From: Caryophanales bacterium
Lineage (GTDB): Bacteria; Bacillota; Bacilli; JARBTR01
Assembly: GCA_029240105.1 (NCBI GenBank)
Contig: JARBTR010000002.1
Location: forward strand, 186,001-250,000
Length of the DNA stretch: 64,000 nt
Direction: 5' to 3'
Position numbers and translations under genes: made by a program. This document shows, piece after piece, positions 55,839 to 64,000 of the stretch. Position 1 is the stretch's first letter. Each line of letters starts with the position of its first letter. Below the pieces are notes generated by a model. The model was not told where the DNA came from. It was given only the letters and a program-made list of their open reading frames with translations, and made no database searches.

Positions 55839-57803
55839 TTATCTTAAATAGATTATATCTTTTATATCAAACACCTTATCCGTTAAACCTAAGCGTTGCG
55901 CGGGTGTTAGTCTTTTTTTGTCACCAGATTTGTATGGGAAGCAGAAATTATAATATGTTCTTAGTATCGTTATTGCCATTTGAGCATATTTGGGATTGAA
56001 GTTGGAGTATATGTAACTCTTGCCATCACCTCTCGCTGTAGTCAACGGTCTTTCCAAAATTGATAATCTTCTTCTAATTTGTTGGAAAAAGAAGTTAGTA
56101 GAATGATCATTTACATTAAGGACCATTTTTGCAATATCTTCAGGTTGCAACGACGAAAGGTCAGTCGTACAATCCACTTTTGATATCCCTTTATCAATGG
56201 ATGCTAATGGATGTTCCAATGGGTTATTATCTTTCACTAAATAGTTCTGACTCGGGAGTACTATCTCTTTATGAAAAGAATGACCTTTATTTTTAAAAAT
56301 GTCTACCAAGTAATGATAAGCAATAGTGTATGGTAATCGACTGTTTATACCCGTCATAATACCCCAACTCTGCAAATACTGCCGCATCTCTAAAAACTCC
56401 GTATATGCATCTTTTCTTGTTTTTTCTCTATCTGTCAAACACAAGAAATGGTGAGCATCATACTTACTAAACTCATTAGAAAACACCCGATAAATAGCCG
56501 ACATCAATGATGCATCATTATCTGTTACAAACCGCCATTCCTTAGCGTTAAAAAGTTCTTTAATGAGCCAGAAGTGAGCCATTGACGTGTAGGTGGAATT
56601 TGTATGTAATCCGTCAATATATCGCTCTCTTGTGTTAAATCTTTTTAGGTCATCATGAAACTCACTTATTGTCTGTGTATCAAATATAGTTGGGTCCTGC
56701 GGGTAGTAGCTAAATCTTAGTCTTGCATTTTTTCGTGCAAACTCATGAAGATGGTCATCTTTAAATAGCTTTGTGTCCTTTATAATTTCATCAAAATTTG
56801 CATCCCAATCATAAGCCACATCTGACCGAAAAACATATCTAGAGTAAACATCGGCTGAAACGATAATATTAGTTGGAAATTGAGATTCCTCAACATCATT
56901 ATACTGTGCGCCACCCATACCTTTTTTTCGAACATTGTTCAAGAAATAAATCATCTTGTCTGTATTGACCCAAACAGTTCCGAAAGATTTATTTCGTAAT
57001 GGAGCTTGTTCGTGACGCTCTAAAAATTCTAAACACCGCCGATAAACCCATTCCAGTTTACTATAATAAGTTTTAACGCCAATTCCTAAGATATCAATCG
57101 ATCTTGAGACAGGCACTTTATTTAAGAGTAATTTCGTAAACATCGGTAAGATGTCATTTCGCTTTTGATTATACGAAGTTGTTTTTCTGAGAGTTGGCAT
57201 TAAATCTGTCCGTTTCTCGCAATTCTTACATTTCCATCGTTGTGCGCCAGTTTTACTCTTTCCGCACTTTTTAAATAGCTCAGGCTGAGTAAATGGAGTC
57301 GCATCTTGAAAAGCACAAAATTTATTATGAAATTGGTATTCAGGTTCTACATCACGAATTGTTTCGATTCGTTTAAGTCGAGCAATTTCCTGAGCAACGG
57401 ACCAGTTAGAATAAGATATTGATTTGCAATTATGTGTCATCCTCTGATTTGGTTGGATAGGATCACAGTTGCATTGGATACGGCCACCAACTAATTTATA
57501 TCGATAGGGTTTACTTTTAACAGATGTATAACGAGTCTGTGGCATTCCGAACCATTTGCAGAAAGGGTTGTTACAGAAGTTATATTGAATAAAATGGTCT
57601 TTGCCATCTAAACGAAATTTCACTGGCAAAAATAACGTTTTACTATATTTAGTTGCAAATTGTTTATCTGTAAGGAGCAAATAATCTTTTGACCTGTCAT
57701 TTAGCTCAGAAGGGGAAACAGGGATATCAATTTCAACAATAGAATCTGAGACGTTTGTGAGTCTTTTTAATTTACTACTCAACCATGGTTTCCTCCGCAT
57801 CAT
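55839..57803 (-). CDS. Transposase-like protein with two zinc motifs and a DDE-like core
   Basis: 654 residues. The N-terminus has CNNPFCKWFG (Cys77, Cys82) and QCNC...HNC (111, 113, 126), possibly one zinc site. A second site combines Cys163, Cys180 and RWKCKNCEK (192, 195), as in IS1 InsA-type DNA-binding domains. Acidic residues fit a DDE catalytic triad: Asp282 (VNTDKMIYF), Asp428 or Asp430 (FVTDNDASLM) and Glu530 (NNPLEHPLASID). The C-terminus TYYNF...TPAQRLGLTDKVFDI is typical of such enzymes. The start overlaps the RHH-like gene by 29 bp. Function as transposase of the surrounding element is inferred from that context. Confidence 0.7.
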   Translation of the reverse strand: MMRRKPWLSSKLKRLTNVSDSIVEIDIPVSPSELNDRSKDYLLLTDKQFATKYSKTLFLPVKFRLDGKDHFIQYNFCNNPFCKWFGMPQTRYTSVKSKPYRYKLVGGRIQCNCDPIQPNQRMTHNCKSISYSNWSVAQEIARLKRIETIRDVEPEYQFHNKFCAFQDATPFTQPELFKKCGKSKTGAQRWKCKNCEKRTDLMPTLRKTTSYNQKRNDILPMFTKLLLNKVPVSRSIDILGIGVKTYYSKLEWVYRRCLEFLERHEQAPLRNKSFGTVWVNTDKMIYFLNNVRKKGMGGAQYNDVEESQFPTNIIVSADVYSRYVFRSDVAYDWDANFDEIIKDTKLFKDDHLHEFARKNARLRFSYYPQDPTIFDTQTISEFHDDLKRFNTRERYIDGLHTNSTYTSMAHFWLIKELFNAKEWRFVTDNDASLMSAIYRVFSNEFSKYDAHHFLCLTDREKTRKDAYTEFLEMRQYLQSWGIMTGINSRLPYTIAYHYLVDIFKNKGHSFHKEIVLPSQNYLVKDNNPLEHPLASIDKGISKVDCTTDLSSLQPEDIAKMVLNVNDHSTNFFFQQIRRRLSILERPLTTARGDGKSYIYSNFNPKYAQMAITILRTYYNFCFPYKSGDKKRLTPAQRLGLTDKVFDIKDIIYLR

Positions 57804-58023
57804 CGATCTCCAATAATTTGAGAAGTTTCTTATTATTTCTTTTCTTTAAAGCCCAAGCGCGGAAATCTTCGTCTTCCTGAATGAAGTTCAAATAATACTC
57901 AATCACTTCAGATTCGCTGTAATTTATATACTCGGAGTACGCTTCTACTAAATCGATTAACCTTTCGGGCACTTCCCAGTTAACTTTCTTCAATTTTCTA
58001 TCCTTTGGTATCATAAATTGCAT
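57775..58023 (-). CDS. Small ribbon-helix-helix-like protein overlapping the transposase gene
   Basis: 82 residues. The N-terminal MIPKDRKLKKVNWEVPERLIDLVEAYSEYINYSESEVIEYYL has the strand-helix-helix layout of MetJ/Arc-type DNA-binding proteins. The C-terminal part is charged and acidic (NNKKLLKLLEIDDAEE). It is preceded by AAGGAGTCGTAG and overlaps the transposase gene, so it may regulate or assist transposition. No family name can be given. Confidence 0.55.
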   Translation of the reverse strand: MQFMIPKDRKLKKVNWEVPERLIDLVEAYSEYINYSESEVIEYYLNFIQEDEDFRAWALKKRNNKKLLKLLEIDDAEETMVE

Positions 58024-58187
58024 TTCTACGACTCCTTTATTGTAAGAATTCCATTTTTTTAGTATACATTATAGCCAACAAATTAGCACTATAATCAGAG
58101 TTGACACAAATTATTGTACACTAATAAATTCGCGCTAAAATAAGTGCTATTTTGAACTTAAATTGATTAAGAATCCCTTTATATCAA

Positions 58188-58222
58188 TAAAAAAGGACCA
58201 CTCCACTTATGCGGAATGGTCT
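58188..58222 (-). terminator. Terminator between tkt and the mobile element genes
   Basis: On the minus strand GACCATTCC pairs with GGAGTGGTC, followed by CTTTTTT. It could be the original tkt terminator or part of the element's end that shields it from read-through. Confidence 0.7.
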
Positions 58223-58246
58223 GCGATTTTAATTTCTATTTTGGGT

Positions 58247-58294
58247 AAAAGTCCCCATCAAGAGAACCCGTTAAAATAAACTTCAGCTGGATTT
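58247..58294 (-). repeat. Right terminal inverted repeat
   Basis: Reverse complement matches 54565-54612 at 41 of 48 positions. It lies between the tkt stop codon (58306) and the terminator at 58188-58222. Confidence 0.7.
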
Positions 58295-58305
58295 ATTTTA
58301 GTTAA

Positions 58306-60294
58306 TTACTTTAAATTTTTAAAGCGATTTACAACGTTTTCAACTGTAAATCCAAATTTCTCCATCAATAAATCTCCAGGTGCTGATGCGCCAAAATGGT
58401 CAATTGACAGTACGTCACCATAAGATCCCACATATTTATGCCATCCTAATGAAGATCCTACTTCTACAGCTAAACGTTTTGTTACAGAACGAGGAAAAAT
58501 TGATTCTTTATATTCTGCTGTTTGTGCCTCAAAACGATCCCAGGAAGGCATACTTATTACAGAGACAGTTATTCCTTCATTTGCAAGTGATTTTTGAGCT
58601 TCAACAGCTAGTGCAACTTCAGAACCTGTTGCGATGATGATGCCATCCTTAGCTTCCCCTGCAACAACATAGGCTCCCTTTTCAACTCCAGTTTGTACAA
58701 CGGCATTATCCACTGGTAATGTCATTAAATCTTGACGTGAAAGAACAAGCATTGTTGGAGTTGTTTGTGATTCCATAGCTAAACGCCATGCAGCTGCTGT
58801 TTCATTGCTATCTGCTGGGCGTATTACAGATACATTAGGCATTGCACGGAAAGATGCTAAATGCTCAATAGGTTCATGCGTTGGTCCATCTTCCCCAACT
58901 GCAATACTATCATGTGTAAATACATATGTTACTGGAAGTCCCATTAATGCAGCTAATCGTACAGCTGGTCGAATGTAGTCAGAGAATACAAAGAATGTAC
59001 CTCCGTAAACGTGTAAGCCACCGTGTAGCGCCATACCATTTAAACATGTTCCCATTGCAAATTCACGAACACCAAACCAGATATTACGACCTTCATAATT
59101 ACCTGGTAAAAAGTCACCTAAACCATTTAGGTAAGTTTTGTTTGATCCTGCTAAGTCAGCAGATCCACCAAATAAACTTGGAACCGTTTTCGCGATTGCA
59201 TTTAAAATTTGTCCACTAGAATTACGAGTTGCAACAGCTTTACCTGCATCGTAAACTGGCAATTCAGCATCCCAATTTTCAGGTAGTTCGCCTCTTACTG
59301 CACGTTCAAACTGCTCTGCAAGTTCAGGGTATAAATTTTTATAAGATGCGAACAAGTCATTCCAATATTCTTCTTCGTCTTGACCAACTTCAACAACATC
59401 TTCATTAAATCGTTCATACACTTCAGTAGGTACGTGGAAAGCTTCATGCTCCCATCCCCAAAACTCACGAGTTAATTTATTTTCTGCTGCTCCGAGTGGA
59501 GAACCATGGGCTGCTGATTTTCCAGCTTTGTTAGGTGACCCATAACCAATTACTGTCTTAACTTCGATTAAAGTCGGACGAGTTTCATCTTCACGTGCTT
59601 CTTCTAATGCATCCCAGATTGATTCTAAGTCATTACCATCTTCGACACGAATCACTTGCCAACCATATGATTCATATCTTTGAGCTACATTTTCGCTAAA
59701 TGACATATGTAAATCACCATCAAGCGATATATCATTTGAATCGTAAAGTACAACTAGTTTTCCAAGTTTCAAATGACCAGCTAGTGACGCTGCCTCACCA
59801 GAAACACCTTCCATAAGGTCACCATCACCACAAATTGCATATGTATAGTGGTTCACAATATCGTGTTCTTCCTTGTTGTATACAGCTGCTAAATGAGCTT
59901 CAGCCATTGCCATACCAACTGCAGTTGAGATACCTTGTCCAAGTGGACCTGTTGTACAGTCAACACCTGCAGTGTGACCAAACTCTGGGTGTCCAGGGGT
60001 TTTGCTTCCCCATTGTCGGAAGTTCTTAAGATCTTCAATTGTAAGATCATATCCTGATAGATGAAGCAAGCTGTACAAAAGCATTGAACCGTGACCCGCA
60101 GATAAAACAAATCTATCTCGGTTAAACCAGTTCGGATTTTTTGGATTGTGGATCATCACTTGACTCCATAAAACATAAGCCATAGGTGCAGCACCCATCG
60201 TGATTCCTGGATGTCCTGAATTTGCTTTGTCAATTGCGTCAATTGATAAGGCACGAATTGAATTTACTGCTTGTAAATCATTTTGATCAAACAT
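58306..60294 (-). CDS. tkt: Transketolase
   Basis: 662 residues. TPP-binding [20 protein letters not shown] near 154-173 with the metal-binding NDIS motif; transfers two-carbon units in the pentose phosphate pathway. His residues in GHGSM and AHGSPLG are conserved. Monocistronic after ynzC (about 80 bp). The downstream partner yneE/sirA of B. subtilis is not adjacent here; the mobile element lies there instead. Confidence 0.96.
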   Translation of the reverse strand: MFDQNDLQAVNSIRALSIDAIDKANSGHPGITMGAAPMAYVLWSQVMIHNPKNPNWFNRDRFVLSAGHGSMLLYSLLHLSGYDLTIEDLKNFRQWGSKTPGHPEFGHTAGVDCTTGPLGQGISTAVGMAMAEAHLAAVYNKEEHDIVNHYTYAICGDGDLMEGVSGEAASLAGHLKLGKLVVLYDSNDISLDGDLHMSFSENVAQRYESYGWQVIRVEDGNDLESIWDALEEAREDETRPTLIEVKTVIGYGSPNKAGKSAAHGSPLGAAENKLTREFWGWEHEAFHVPTEVYERFNEDVVEVGQDEEEYWNDLFASYKNLYPELAEQFERAVRGELPENWDAELPVYDAGKAVATRNSSGQILNAIAKTVPSLFGGSADLAGSNKTYLNGLGDFLPGNYEGRNIWFGVREFAMGTCLNGMALHGGLHVYGGTFFVFSDYIRPAVRLAALMGLPVTYVFTHDSIAVGEDGPTHEPIEHLASFRAMPNVSVIRPADSNETAAAWRLAMESQTTPTMLVLSRQDLMTLPVDNAVVQTGVEKGAYVVAGEAKDGIIIATGSEVALAVEAQKSLANEGITVSVISMPSWDRFEAQTAEYKESIFPRSVTKRLAVEVGSSLGWHKYVGSYGDVLSIDHFGASAPGDLLMEKFGFTVENVVNRFKNLK

Positions 60295-60374
60295 GCTTGC
60301 ATCTCCTTCATTTTTTATAACAGTACTATTTTATATATTTCCCACTTTAAAAACAATGCAGATTTTAGTGAATA

Positions 60375-60608
60375 TTAGTGAGTTTTGCCCGTTGAACGAA
60401 GATCTTTAATTTTCTGAGGTGTAACATCATCTCCTTTTGGATCAATAATTTTGACATTGGTTATCGTATTAGTCATTGATGTTCTTAAGGATTTTAAATA
60501 TTCCTGCCTTAAATTCGTTTGTTCAAGTAATTCAGCTTCATTTAATCCTTCGGCTTTTGACTTTCTTGCGAGTTCATTAATTCTGTTTATTTTTTCTTTT
60601 GATAGCAT
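60375..60608 (-). CDS. ynzC: DUF896 protein YnzC
   Basis: 77 residues. LSKEKINRINELARKSKAEGLNEAELLEQTNLRQEYLKSLR near 2-42 is the DUF896 signature. A short helical cytosolic protein, in B. subtilis placed in the SOS yneA operon, function unknown. Confidence 0.92.
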   Translation of the reverse strand: MLSKEKINRINELARKSKAEGLNEAELLEQTNLRQEYLKSLRTSMTNTITNVKIIDPKGDDVTPQKIKDLRSTGKTH

Positions 60609-60956
60609 AATTATCTTCTCCTTAGACTTTTATTCTTTTACTAAAACTAGAAACATATAAAAAATTTTTTAACAATAATGGATTGAAAGCAAGTTTGTTT
60701 TTGTAAAATCAGTCACTTTCCTTACTAACTTGATTTCATGTTTAGATTCTTGATATTAACTAGAATACTCTTTTTTTCCAATAACAATATTTATTTTTAA
60801 TAAATGGTGTTAAAGCTATCTGATTGTAAACAAAAAAATGAAAACTACCTATAAATCAGTAGTTCTCGATTCCCTCTTGTTATTGTAATAAATTTTTGAA
60901 GATTTCCAACAAAAATTTTCATCATTTTTTATATTGGTAAGTTCTTATAAAAAAAT
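60609..60956. other. Intergenic region between ynzC and the LysM-VanY gene
   Basis: Holds the terminator of the peptidase gene (60831-60866) and the promoter region of ynzC. The spacer is AT-rich and shows no gene; in B. subtilis yneB would be nearby. Confidence 0.5.
60831..60866 (-). terminator. Terminator of the LysM-VanY gene
   Basis: AACTAC and GTAGTT arms with partial extensions on the minus strand, followed by TTCATTTTTTT. Confidence 0.55.
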
Positions 60957-61946
60957 TTAGTTATTTACTTTACCTAAATACTCTTCAAGTGTCAGATTGT
61001 TATCCATTATACGCTTTGCTACATCTTTTCCTACATATCGAATATGCCAAGGTTCATAACGGTATCTTGTAATATTTTCTTTTTCTTTAGGAAAACGAAT
61101 GATAAAACCAAATTCTGGTGCGTTCGCTTCCAACCACTTACCTTCTTTTGTTTCACCTAAAGATTGTACTAACCTGTTATCAACAGACGGACTCGAAATA
61201 TCTATTGCTAAGCCTGTTTGATGCTCACTTTCACCTGGTCTAGAACTAAATAGGTTAGCTTTTGGATTAGCTTTTATGTTTCTTGAAAAGAGTTTATGTT
61301 GGTATTCGTAAGAACGATATCCTGAGATTGCATTTAATTCGATGCCCTCTTGTTTAGCTTTTGCAAAAAGTGCCTCAAGAGCGTTAGCAGCATCAGCCCG
61401 CATGAGTTTCTGTGGTCGAAATTCTGTAAAAGAAAATGGGATTTCTGGCACAATTAAATTTTTTGGAACATAATCTGGATTTAATGCATTTAATTTATTC
61501 ACCAATACAGTTCTGCTTTCCGGGTTTCTTACAATTTCATAATTAACAGATAACAAATTATCTATAATTTTTTTTGTTTTTGGCCCATAAACACCATCAT
61601 CTATTACTATCTCGGGAAATTTTTGTTGCAATCCTTTAATTATTTTTGAAGTAACGGGACCATAATAGCCATCATTATTAACATCGAACCCAATAAATGA
61701 TAAAACTTCTTGCAGTTTTTTTACAGAGGGGCCAGTGCTTCCAATCACATAAATACCATCTGGTAATGTTGGAGGTATTTTTAAATACTGGCCTACAAAT
61801 AGAATATTACTTTTAAGTTTATTTATTTTCTTTATTGCTGATATATGGGTTTTAAATCTTTTAGCGATCAAATAAAGAGTATCACCCGGTTTCACTTTGT
61901 AGTTGGTCACCCTGTAATCAGGTAACCAATCATTATGTTGCTGCAT
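60957..61946 (-). CDS. D-alanyl-D-alanine carboxypeptidase-like protein, LysM plus peptidoglycan-binding plus VanY
   Basis: 329 residues. A LysM domain at 17-60 (KVKPGDTLYLIAKRF), a PG_binding_1-like segment near 72-130 (GPSVKKLQEVLSFIGFDVNNDGYYGP), and a VanY/M15B peptidase domain in the C-terminal half with the zinc ligands in SEHQTGLAIDIS near 236-247 and EPWHIRYVG near 305-313. No signal peptide is obvious (QQHNDWLPDYRV at the start), so it may act in spores or be released by lysis. It trims D-Ala from peptidoglycan stems by family analogy. Confidence 0.85.
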   Translation of the reverse strand: MQQHNDWLPDYRVTNYKVKPGDTLYLIAKRFKTHISAIKKINKLKSNILFVGQYLKIPPTLPDGIYVIGSTGPSVKKLQEVLSFIGFDVNNDGYYGPVTSKIIKGLQQKFPEIVIDDGVYGPKTKKIIDNLLSVNYEIVRNPESRTVLVNKLNALNPDYVPKNLIVPEIPFSFTEFRPQKLMRADAANALEALFAKAKQEGIELNAISGYRSYEYQHKLFSRNIKANPKANLFSSRPGESEHQTGLAIDISSPSVDNRLVQSLGETKEGKWLEANAPEFGFIIRFPKEKENITRYRYEPWHIRYVGKDVAKRIMDNNLTLEEYLGKVNN

Positions 61947-62040
61947 TAAGCTTCACTCCATCAATTATTCATATAGCATAGTATGAATTTCTTCAAAAAG
62001 ATTGAGTAGCTACCCATCTAAAATAAATGAAACTACAAAA

Positions 62041-62080
62041 AAATTGGCTGTTTATCTCAGCCAATTTGTAAAATTTACTA
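62041..62080 (-). terminator. Terminator of yneA
   Basis: Perfect 10-bp arms AAATTGGCTG and CAGCCAATTT, with TTTTTTTG following on the minus strand (62033-62040). Confidence 0.7.
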
Positions 62081-62085
62081 TTCAT

Positions 62086-62400
62086 TTATTTTCCTTCAGC
62101 TAAAAGAACGACACTTTCTGACGGTGCTTTCACTGGAATATAGATTTTTTTACCTACTTGAAGACTGTTACCATCAATACCGTTATTTTCTTCTACCCAA
62201 GCAACGAACTCAGCCTGTTTTTCATAAGTTCCATAGTATCTTTCTGCAATATCCCATAATGAATCTCCAGTTTGTACAGTTACCTGACGAAATCCATCAG
62301 TTGGCTCTTCTCCAAGATAGTTAAAAAGGTTATAAGTGAAAACTGCTAGTAAAATAACAGCGGCAATTACATAAATATTATTGGCAATAAATCTTTTCAT
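62086..62400 (-). CDS. yneA: SOS cell-division inhibitor YneA-like
   Basis: 104 residues from the ATG at 62400 (MKRFIANNIYV), since the longer frame runs into the LexA boxes. One N-terminal span near 7-27, then a LysM domain (VTVQTGDSLWDIAERYYG near 41-58 to GKKIYIP). YneA halts division when DNA is damaged and is repressed by LexA. Divergent from lexA. Confidence 0.88.
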   Translation of the reverse strand: MKRFIANNIYVIAAVILLAVFTYNLFNYLGEEPTDGFRQVTVQTGDSLWDIAERYYGTYEKQAEFVAWVEENNGIDGNSLQVGKKIYIPVKAPSESVVLLAEGK

Positions 62401-62415
62401 TTGAATACCTACTTT

Positions 62416-62536
62416 CGAATGTATGTTCTTATTTTTGAGTATACGCGAACAGTTGTTCTTTGTCAACCTTTTTTACGAACGATTGTTTGCTTTTTTTGTT
62501 AGTTATGTTATACTACATACGGAAACAAATGTTTGC
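62416..62536. promoter_or_regulatory. Four LexA (DinR) boxes between yneA and lexA
   Basis: CGAATGTATGTTCT (62416-62429), CGAACAGTTGTTCT (62446-62459), CGAACGATTGTTTG (62476-62489) and GAAACAAATGTTTG (62522-62535). Each is close to CGAACRNRYGTTYC. The first two are nearer yneA and the last two nearer lexA, spaced about 30 bp, so both genes are repressed by LexA. Confidence 0.85.
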
Positions 62537-62610
62537 TTTAACTTAAGTTCATTCATCCTTCATCTGAACGAAAGAAATGCGTTAAAGCAAATGAATAAAG
62601 GAGTAAGAGT

Positions 62611-63243
62611 ATGCAAAAAAAATTATCCAGACGTCAACAACAGATTTATGATTTCATTATTTCTGAAGTTCGTAGAGTCGGTTATCCACCCTCAGTTCGT
62701 GAAATCGGTGCTGAAGTTGGATTAACATCCAGTTCTACAGTACATGGTCATTTAGATCGACTAGAGAGTAAAGGCCTTATACGACGCGACCCAACAAAAC
62801 CTAGAGCAATTGAAATTTTAGGTGTTGAATCCCCTCTTAATAGCATGGAAGATACAGAAGTCATAAAAGTTCCTGTTGTAGGCAAGGTCACTGCGGGAGC
62901 CCCTATAACTGCTCTAGAAAATATAGATGACTATATGCCTATACAAAAGAACTTAGTAAACAGTTCAGATACTTTATTTTGGTTAGAGATTAGCGGTGAT
63001 AGCATGATTGAAGCTGGTATATTAGATGGCGATTATGTTCTTGTTCGCCAGCAACAATCAGCAAATAATGGTGACATTGTTATTGCTATGACCGATGAAG
63101 ATGAAGCAACCTGCAAGCGCTTTTTTAAAGAAAAGAGTTATTTCCGTTTGCAACCAGAAAATTCAAGTCTTGAACCAATTATTCTTGAGAATGTTACGAT
63201 TCTTGGAAAAGTCATCAGTTTGCATCGCCCTACTGTTCATTAA
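62611..63243 (+). CDS. lexA: SOS repressor LexA
   Basis: 210 residues. N-terminal winged helix ([23 protein letters not shown] near 26-48), self-cleavage site Ala95-Gly96 (VTAGAP), catalytic Ser131 (SGDSMIEAG) and Lys169 (TCKRFFKE). RecA filaments trigger cleavage. AAAGGAGTAAG precedes the ATG. Closed by a strong terminator at 63325-63360. Confidence 0.96.
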   Translation: MQKKLSRRQQQIYDFIISEVRRVGYPPSVREIGAEVGLTSSSTVHGHLDRLESKGLIRRDPTKPRAIEILGVESPLNSMEDTEVIKVPVVGKVTAGAPITALENIDDYMPIQKNLVNSSDTLFWLEISGDSMIEAGILDGDYVLVRQQQSANNGDIVIAMTDEDEATCKRFFKEKSYFRLQPENSSLEPIILENVTILGKVISLHRPTVH

Positions 63244-63324
63244 TCCTTTTAAATTTAGAAACATCTTTTAATCGGTAAATTTTCACCTGTAAAAAGTTTA
63301 AATCCTTCTGTTATCTTATAATAC

Positions 63325-63360
63325 AAAAAGACTTCGGTAAAAATTTACCGAAGTCTTTTT
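63325..63360. terminator. Bidirectional terminator
   Basis: 17-bp perfect arms AAAAAGACTTCGGTAAA and TTTACCGAAGTCTTTTT with a two-base spacer. It serves lexA and the convergent ABC permease gene. Confidence 0.8.
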
Positions 63361-63382
63361 CGTGTTTTGAAAACTATTTATG

Positions 63383-64000
63383 TTATTTCATTTTTGGATC
63401 CAAAGCATCTCTTAATCCATCCCCAATTAAATTAAAGCCTAATACAGTAAACATGATCGCAAAACCTGGGAAAAATAATGTTCCAGGCGCATCTGTTAAA
63501 TACTGCCTTGAATCTGCAAGCATTTTACCCCACTCAGGCATAGGTGCTTGTGCTCCCATTCCAAGGAATCCAAGTGCTGCTGCTTCAATAATAGCAGTTG
63601 CAATAGCAAGTGTACCTTGAACAATTACTGGTGCAATACTATTTGGAAGGATATGATGAGTCAAAATTCGAGTGTCACCCATTCCAATCGCTCTAGCAGC
63701 AAGGATGTATTCCTCTTGCTTAACGGATAATACTTTGGAACGAACAAGTCGCCCAAATGTGGGAACATTTACAATGGCAATGGCAATTAATGCATTCTGC
63801 AAAGAAGGTCCTAAAATAGCAACAATTGCAATTGCAAGCAAGATACTTGGGAATGCAAGTAAAATATCAAAGAAACGACTAATAATTGTGTCTAACCACT
63901 TTCCATAATATCCAGCAACAATTCCTAAAAAAGTACCAATTAATGCAGACCCTAGTACAGATAAAAATCCAACCCAAAGTGACAATCTTGCACCGTAAAC
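63383..64000 (-). CDS. Peptide/oligopeptide ABC transporter permease (OppC/DppC type), partial
   Basis: The frame runs off the end of the window; visible part about 206 residues. It starts in YGARLSLWVGFLSVLGSALIGT and contains the family block AARAIGMGDTRILTHHILPNS, followed by EWGKMLADSRQYL. Inner-membrane permease that moves peptides with OppA/B/D/F-type partners. Upstream part and neighbours are outside. Confidence 0.88.
   Translation of the reverse strand, partial: VYGARLSLWVGFLSVLGSALIGTFLGIVAGYYGKWLDTIISRFFDILLAFPSILLAIAIVAILGPSLQNALIAIAIVNVPTFGRLVRSKVLSVKQEEYILAARAIGMGDTRILTHHILPNSIAPVIVQGTLAIATAIIEAAALGFLGMGAQAPMPEWGKMLADSRQYLTDAPGTLFFPGFAIMFTVLGFNLIGDGLRDALDPKMK

Larger units (their letters stand above)
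54565..58294. mobile_element. Candidate transposon of about 3.7 kb with 48-bp inverted repeats
   Basis: Left end 54565-54612 and right end 58247-58294 are inverted copies, 41 of 48 positions identical, starting AAATCCAGCTGAA and containing TTTAACGGGTTCTCTT. Between them lie three genes, all on the minus strand: an aldo/keto reductase, a transposase-like protein with zinc motifs and a short ribbon-helix-helix-like protein. No target-site duplication is evident. The right end is 12 bp from the tkt stop. A terminator at 58188-58222, facing inward, would block read-through from tkt. I cannot assign a known family. Confidence 0.65.

Noticed and set aside
55839-57803. Tn7-like TnsD/TniQ identity for the large protein
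   Set aside because: Cys-rich N-terminus is suggestive, but the acidic triad and the C-terminal TPAQRLGL block fit a DDE transposase better, and no tnsABC genes are present.
54565-58294. Target-site duplication flanking the inverted repeats
   Set aside because: Bases outside both ends were compared for 2-9 bp direct repeats with several assumed boundaries; none matched.
62423-62725. 100-codon plus-strand ORF upstream of lexA
   Set aside because: It spans the LexA boxes and promoter and overlaps the lexA start in another frame.
1-64000. CRISPR arrays, tRNA or rRNA genes, prophage structural genes
   Set aside because: No regularly spaced 25-40 bp repeats, no cloverleaf or rRNA-like segments and no capsid, tail or integrase genes were seen on either strand.

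Overview
The window is AT-rich DNA (roughly one third G+C by eye) from an endospore-forming low-GC Gram-positive bacterium, most likely a member of the Bacillaceae. The case rests on small acid-soluble spore proteins (sspN, sspO, sspP, tlp), the Bacillus-like yneA/lexA, ynzC and tkt neighbourhood, parE-parC with plsY nearby, T-box leaders, a guanine riboswitch, strong AGGAGG ribosome binding sites and TTG starts. I cannot fix the genus. Pyruvate:ferredoxin oxidoreductase, an arginine deiminase pathway and a selenocysteine-containing SelD suggest a facultative anaerobic lifestyle.

Layout. 1-5.4 kb is accessory: a decayed set of 19-bp repeats that looks like a transposon end, a tandem duplication of a DUF2156 protein gene together with its leader, and an ArsN1-like acetyltransferase with a cysteine-rich MarR regulator and two copies of one palindromic operator. 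5.4-9.5 kb carries a Nudix hydrolase, a Rossmann-fold protein and a polar amino acid ABC transporter behind a T-box whose specifier I read as CAC (His). 9.6-16 kb has a DUF3787 small protein, PFOR, a DUF2935 protein and a SatP acetate transporter. 15.4-24.8 kb is an arginine block: an arginine-type binding protein plus aminotransferase under a T-box read as CGC (Arg), argS under a second Arg T-box, argF, arcA and arcC. 25-30 kb holds parE-parC and a coupled membrane protein. 30-34.4 kb is an OpuC-type compatible-solute transporter with an upstream GntR/TrkA-C regulator that resembles BusR. 34.8-44 kb is nitrogen and purine metabolism: glnK-amt, guaA, a nupNOPQ-type nucleoside importer and xpt behind a guanine riboswitch. 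44-54.5 kb has plsY, a CapA-like lipoprotein, asnS with an Asn T-box, a cell-wall hydrolase, the spore-protein cluster, a nitroreductase, selD and a YdcF-like protein. 54.6-58.3 kb is bounded by 48-bp inverted repeats and is a candidate undescribed transposon: an aldo/keto reductase, a two-zinc-motif transposase-like protein and an overlapping ribbon-helix-helix-like gene. 58.3-63.3 kb is tkt, ynzC, a LysM-VanY peptidase, yneA and lexA with four LexA boxes; a peptide/oligopeptide ABC permease runs off the end.

How it fits together. Four T-boxes (His, Arg, Arg, Asn) and possible CodY sites tie amino acid uptake and charging to supply, while the ADI genes would turn arginine into ATP when oxygen is low. 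Guanine controls its own salvage and may control nucleoside import and GMP synthesis. A c-di-AMP-type regulator may control osmolyte uptake. The observations most worth following are the TIR-bounded element at 54565-58294, the in-frame TGA in selD with a SECIS-like hairpin, the two covarying hairpins in the asnS leader, the Arg T-box on a binding protein/aminotransferase pair, and the BusR-like operator over the opuC promoter.
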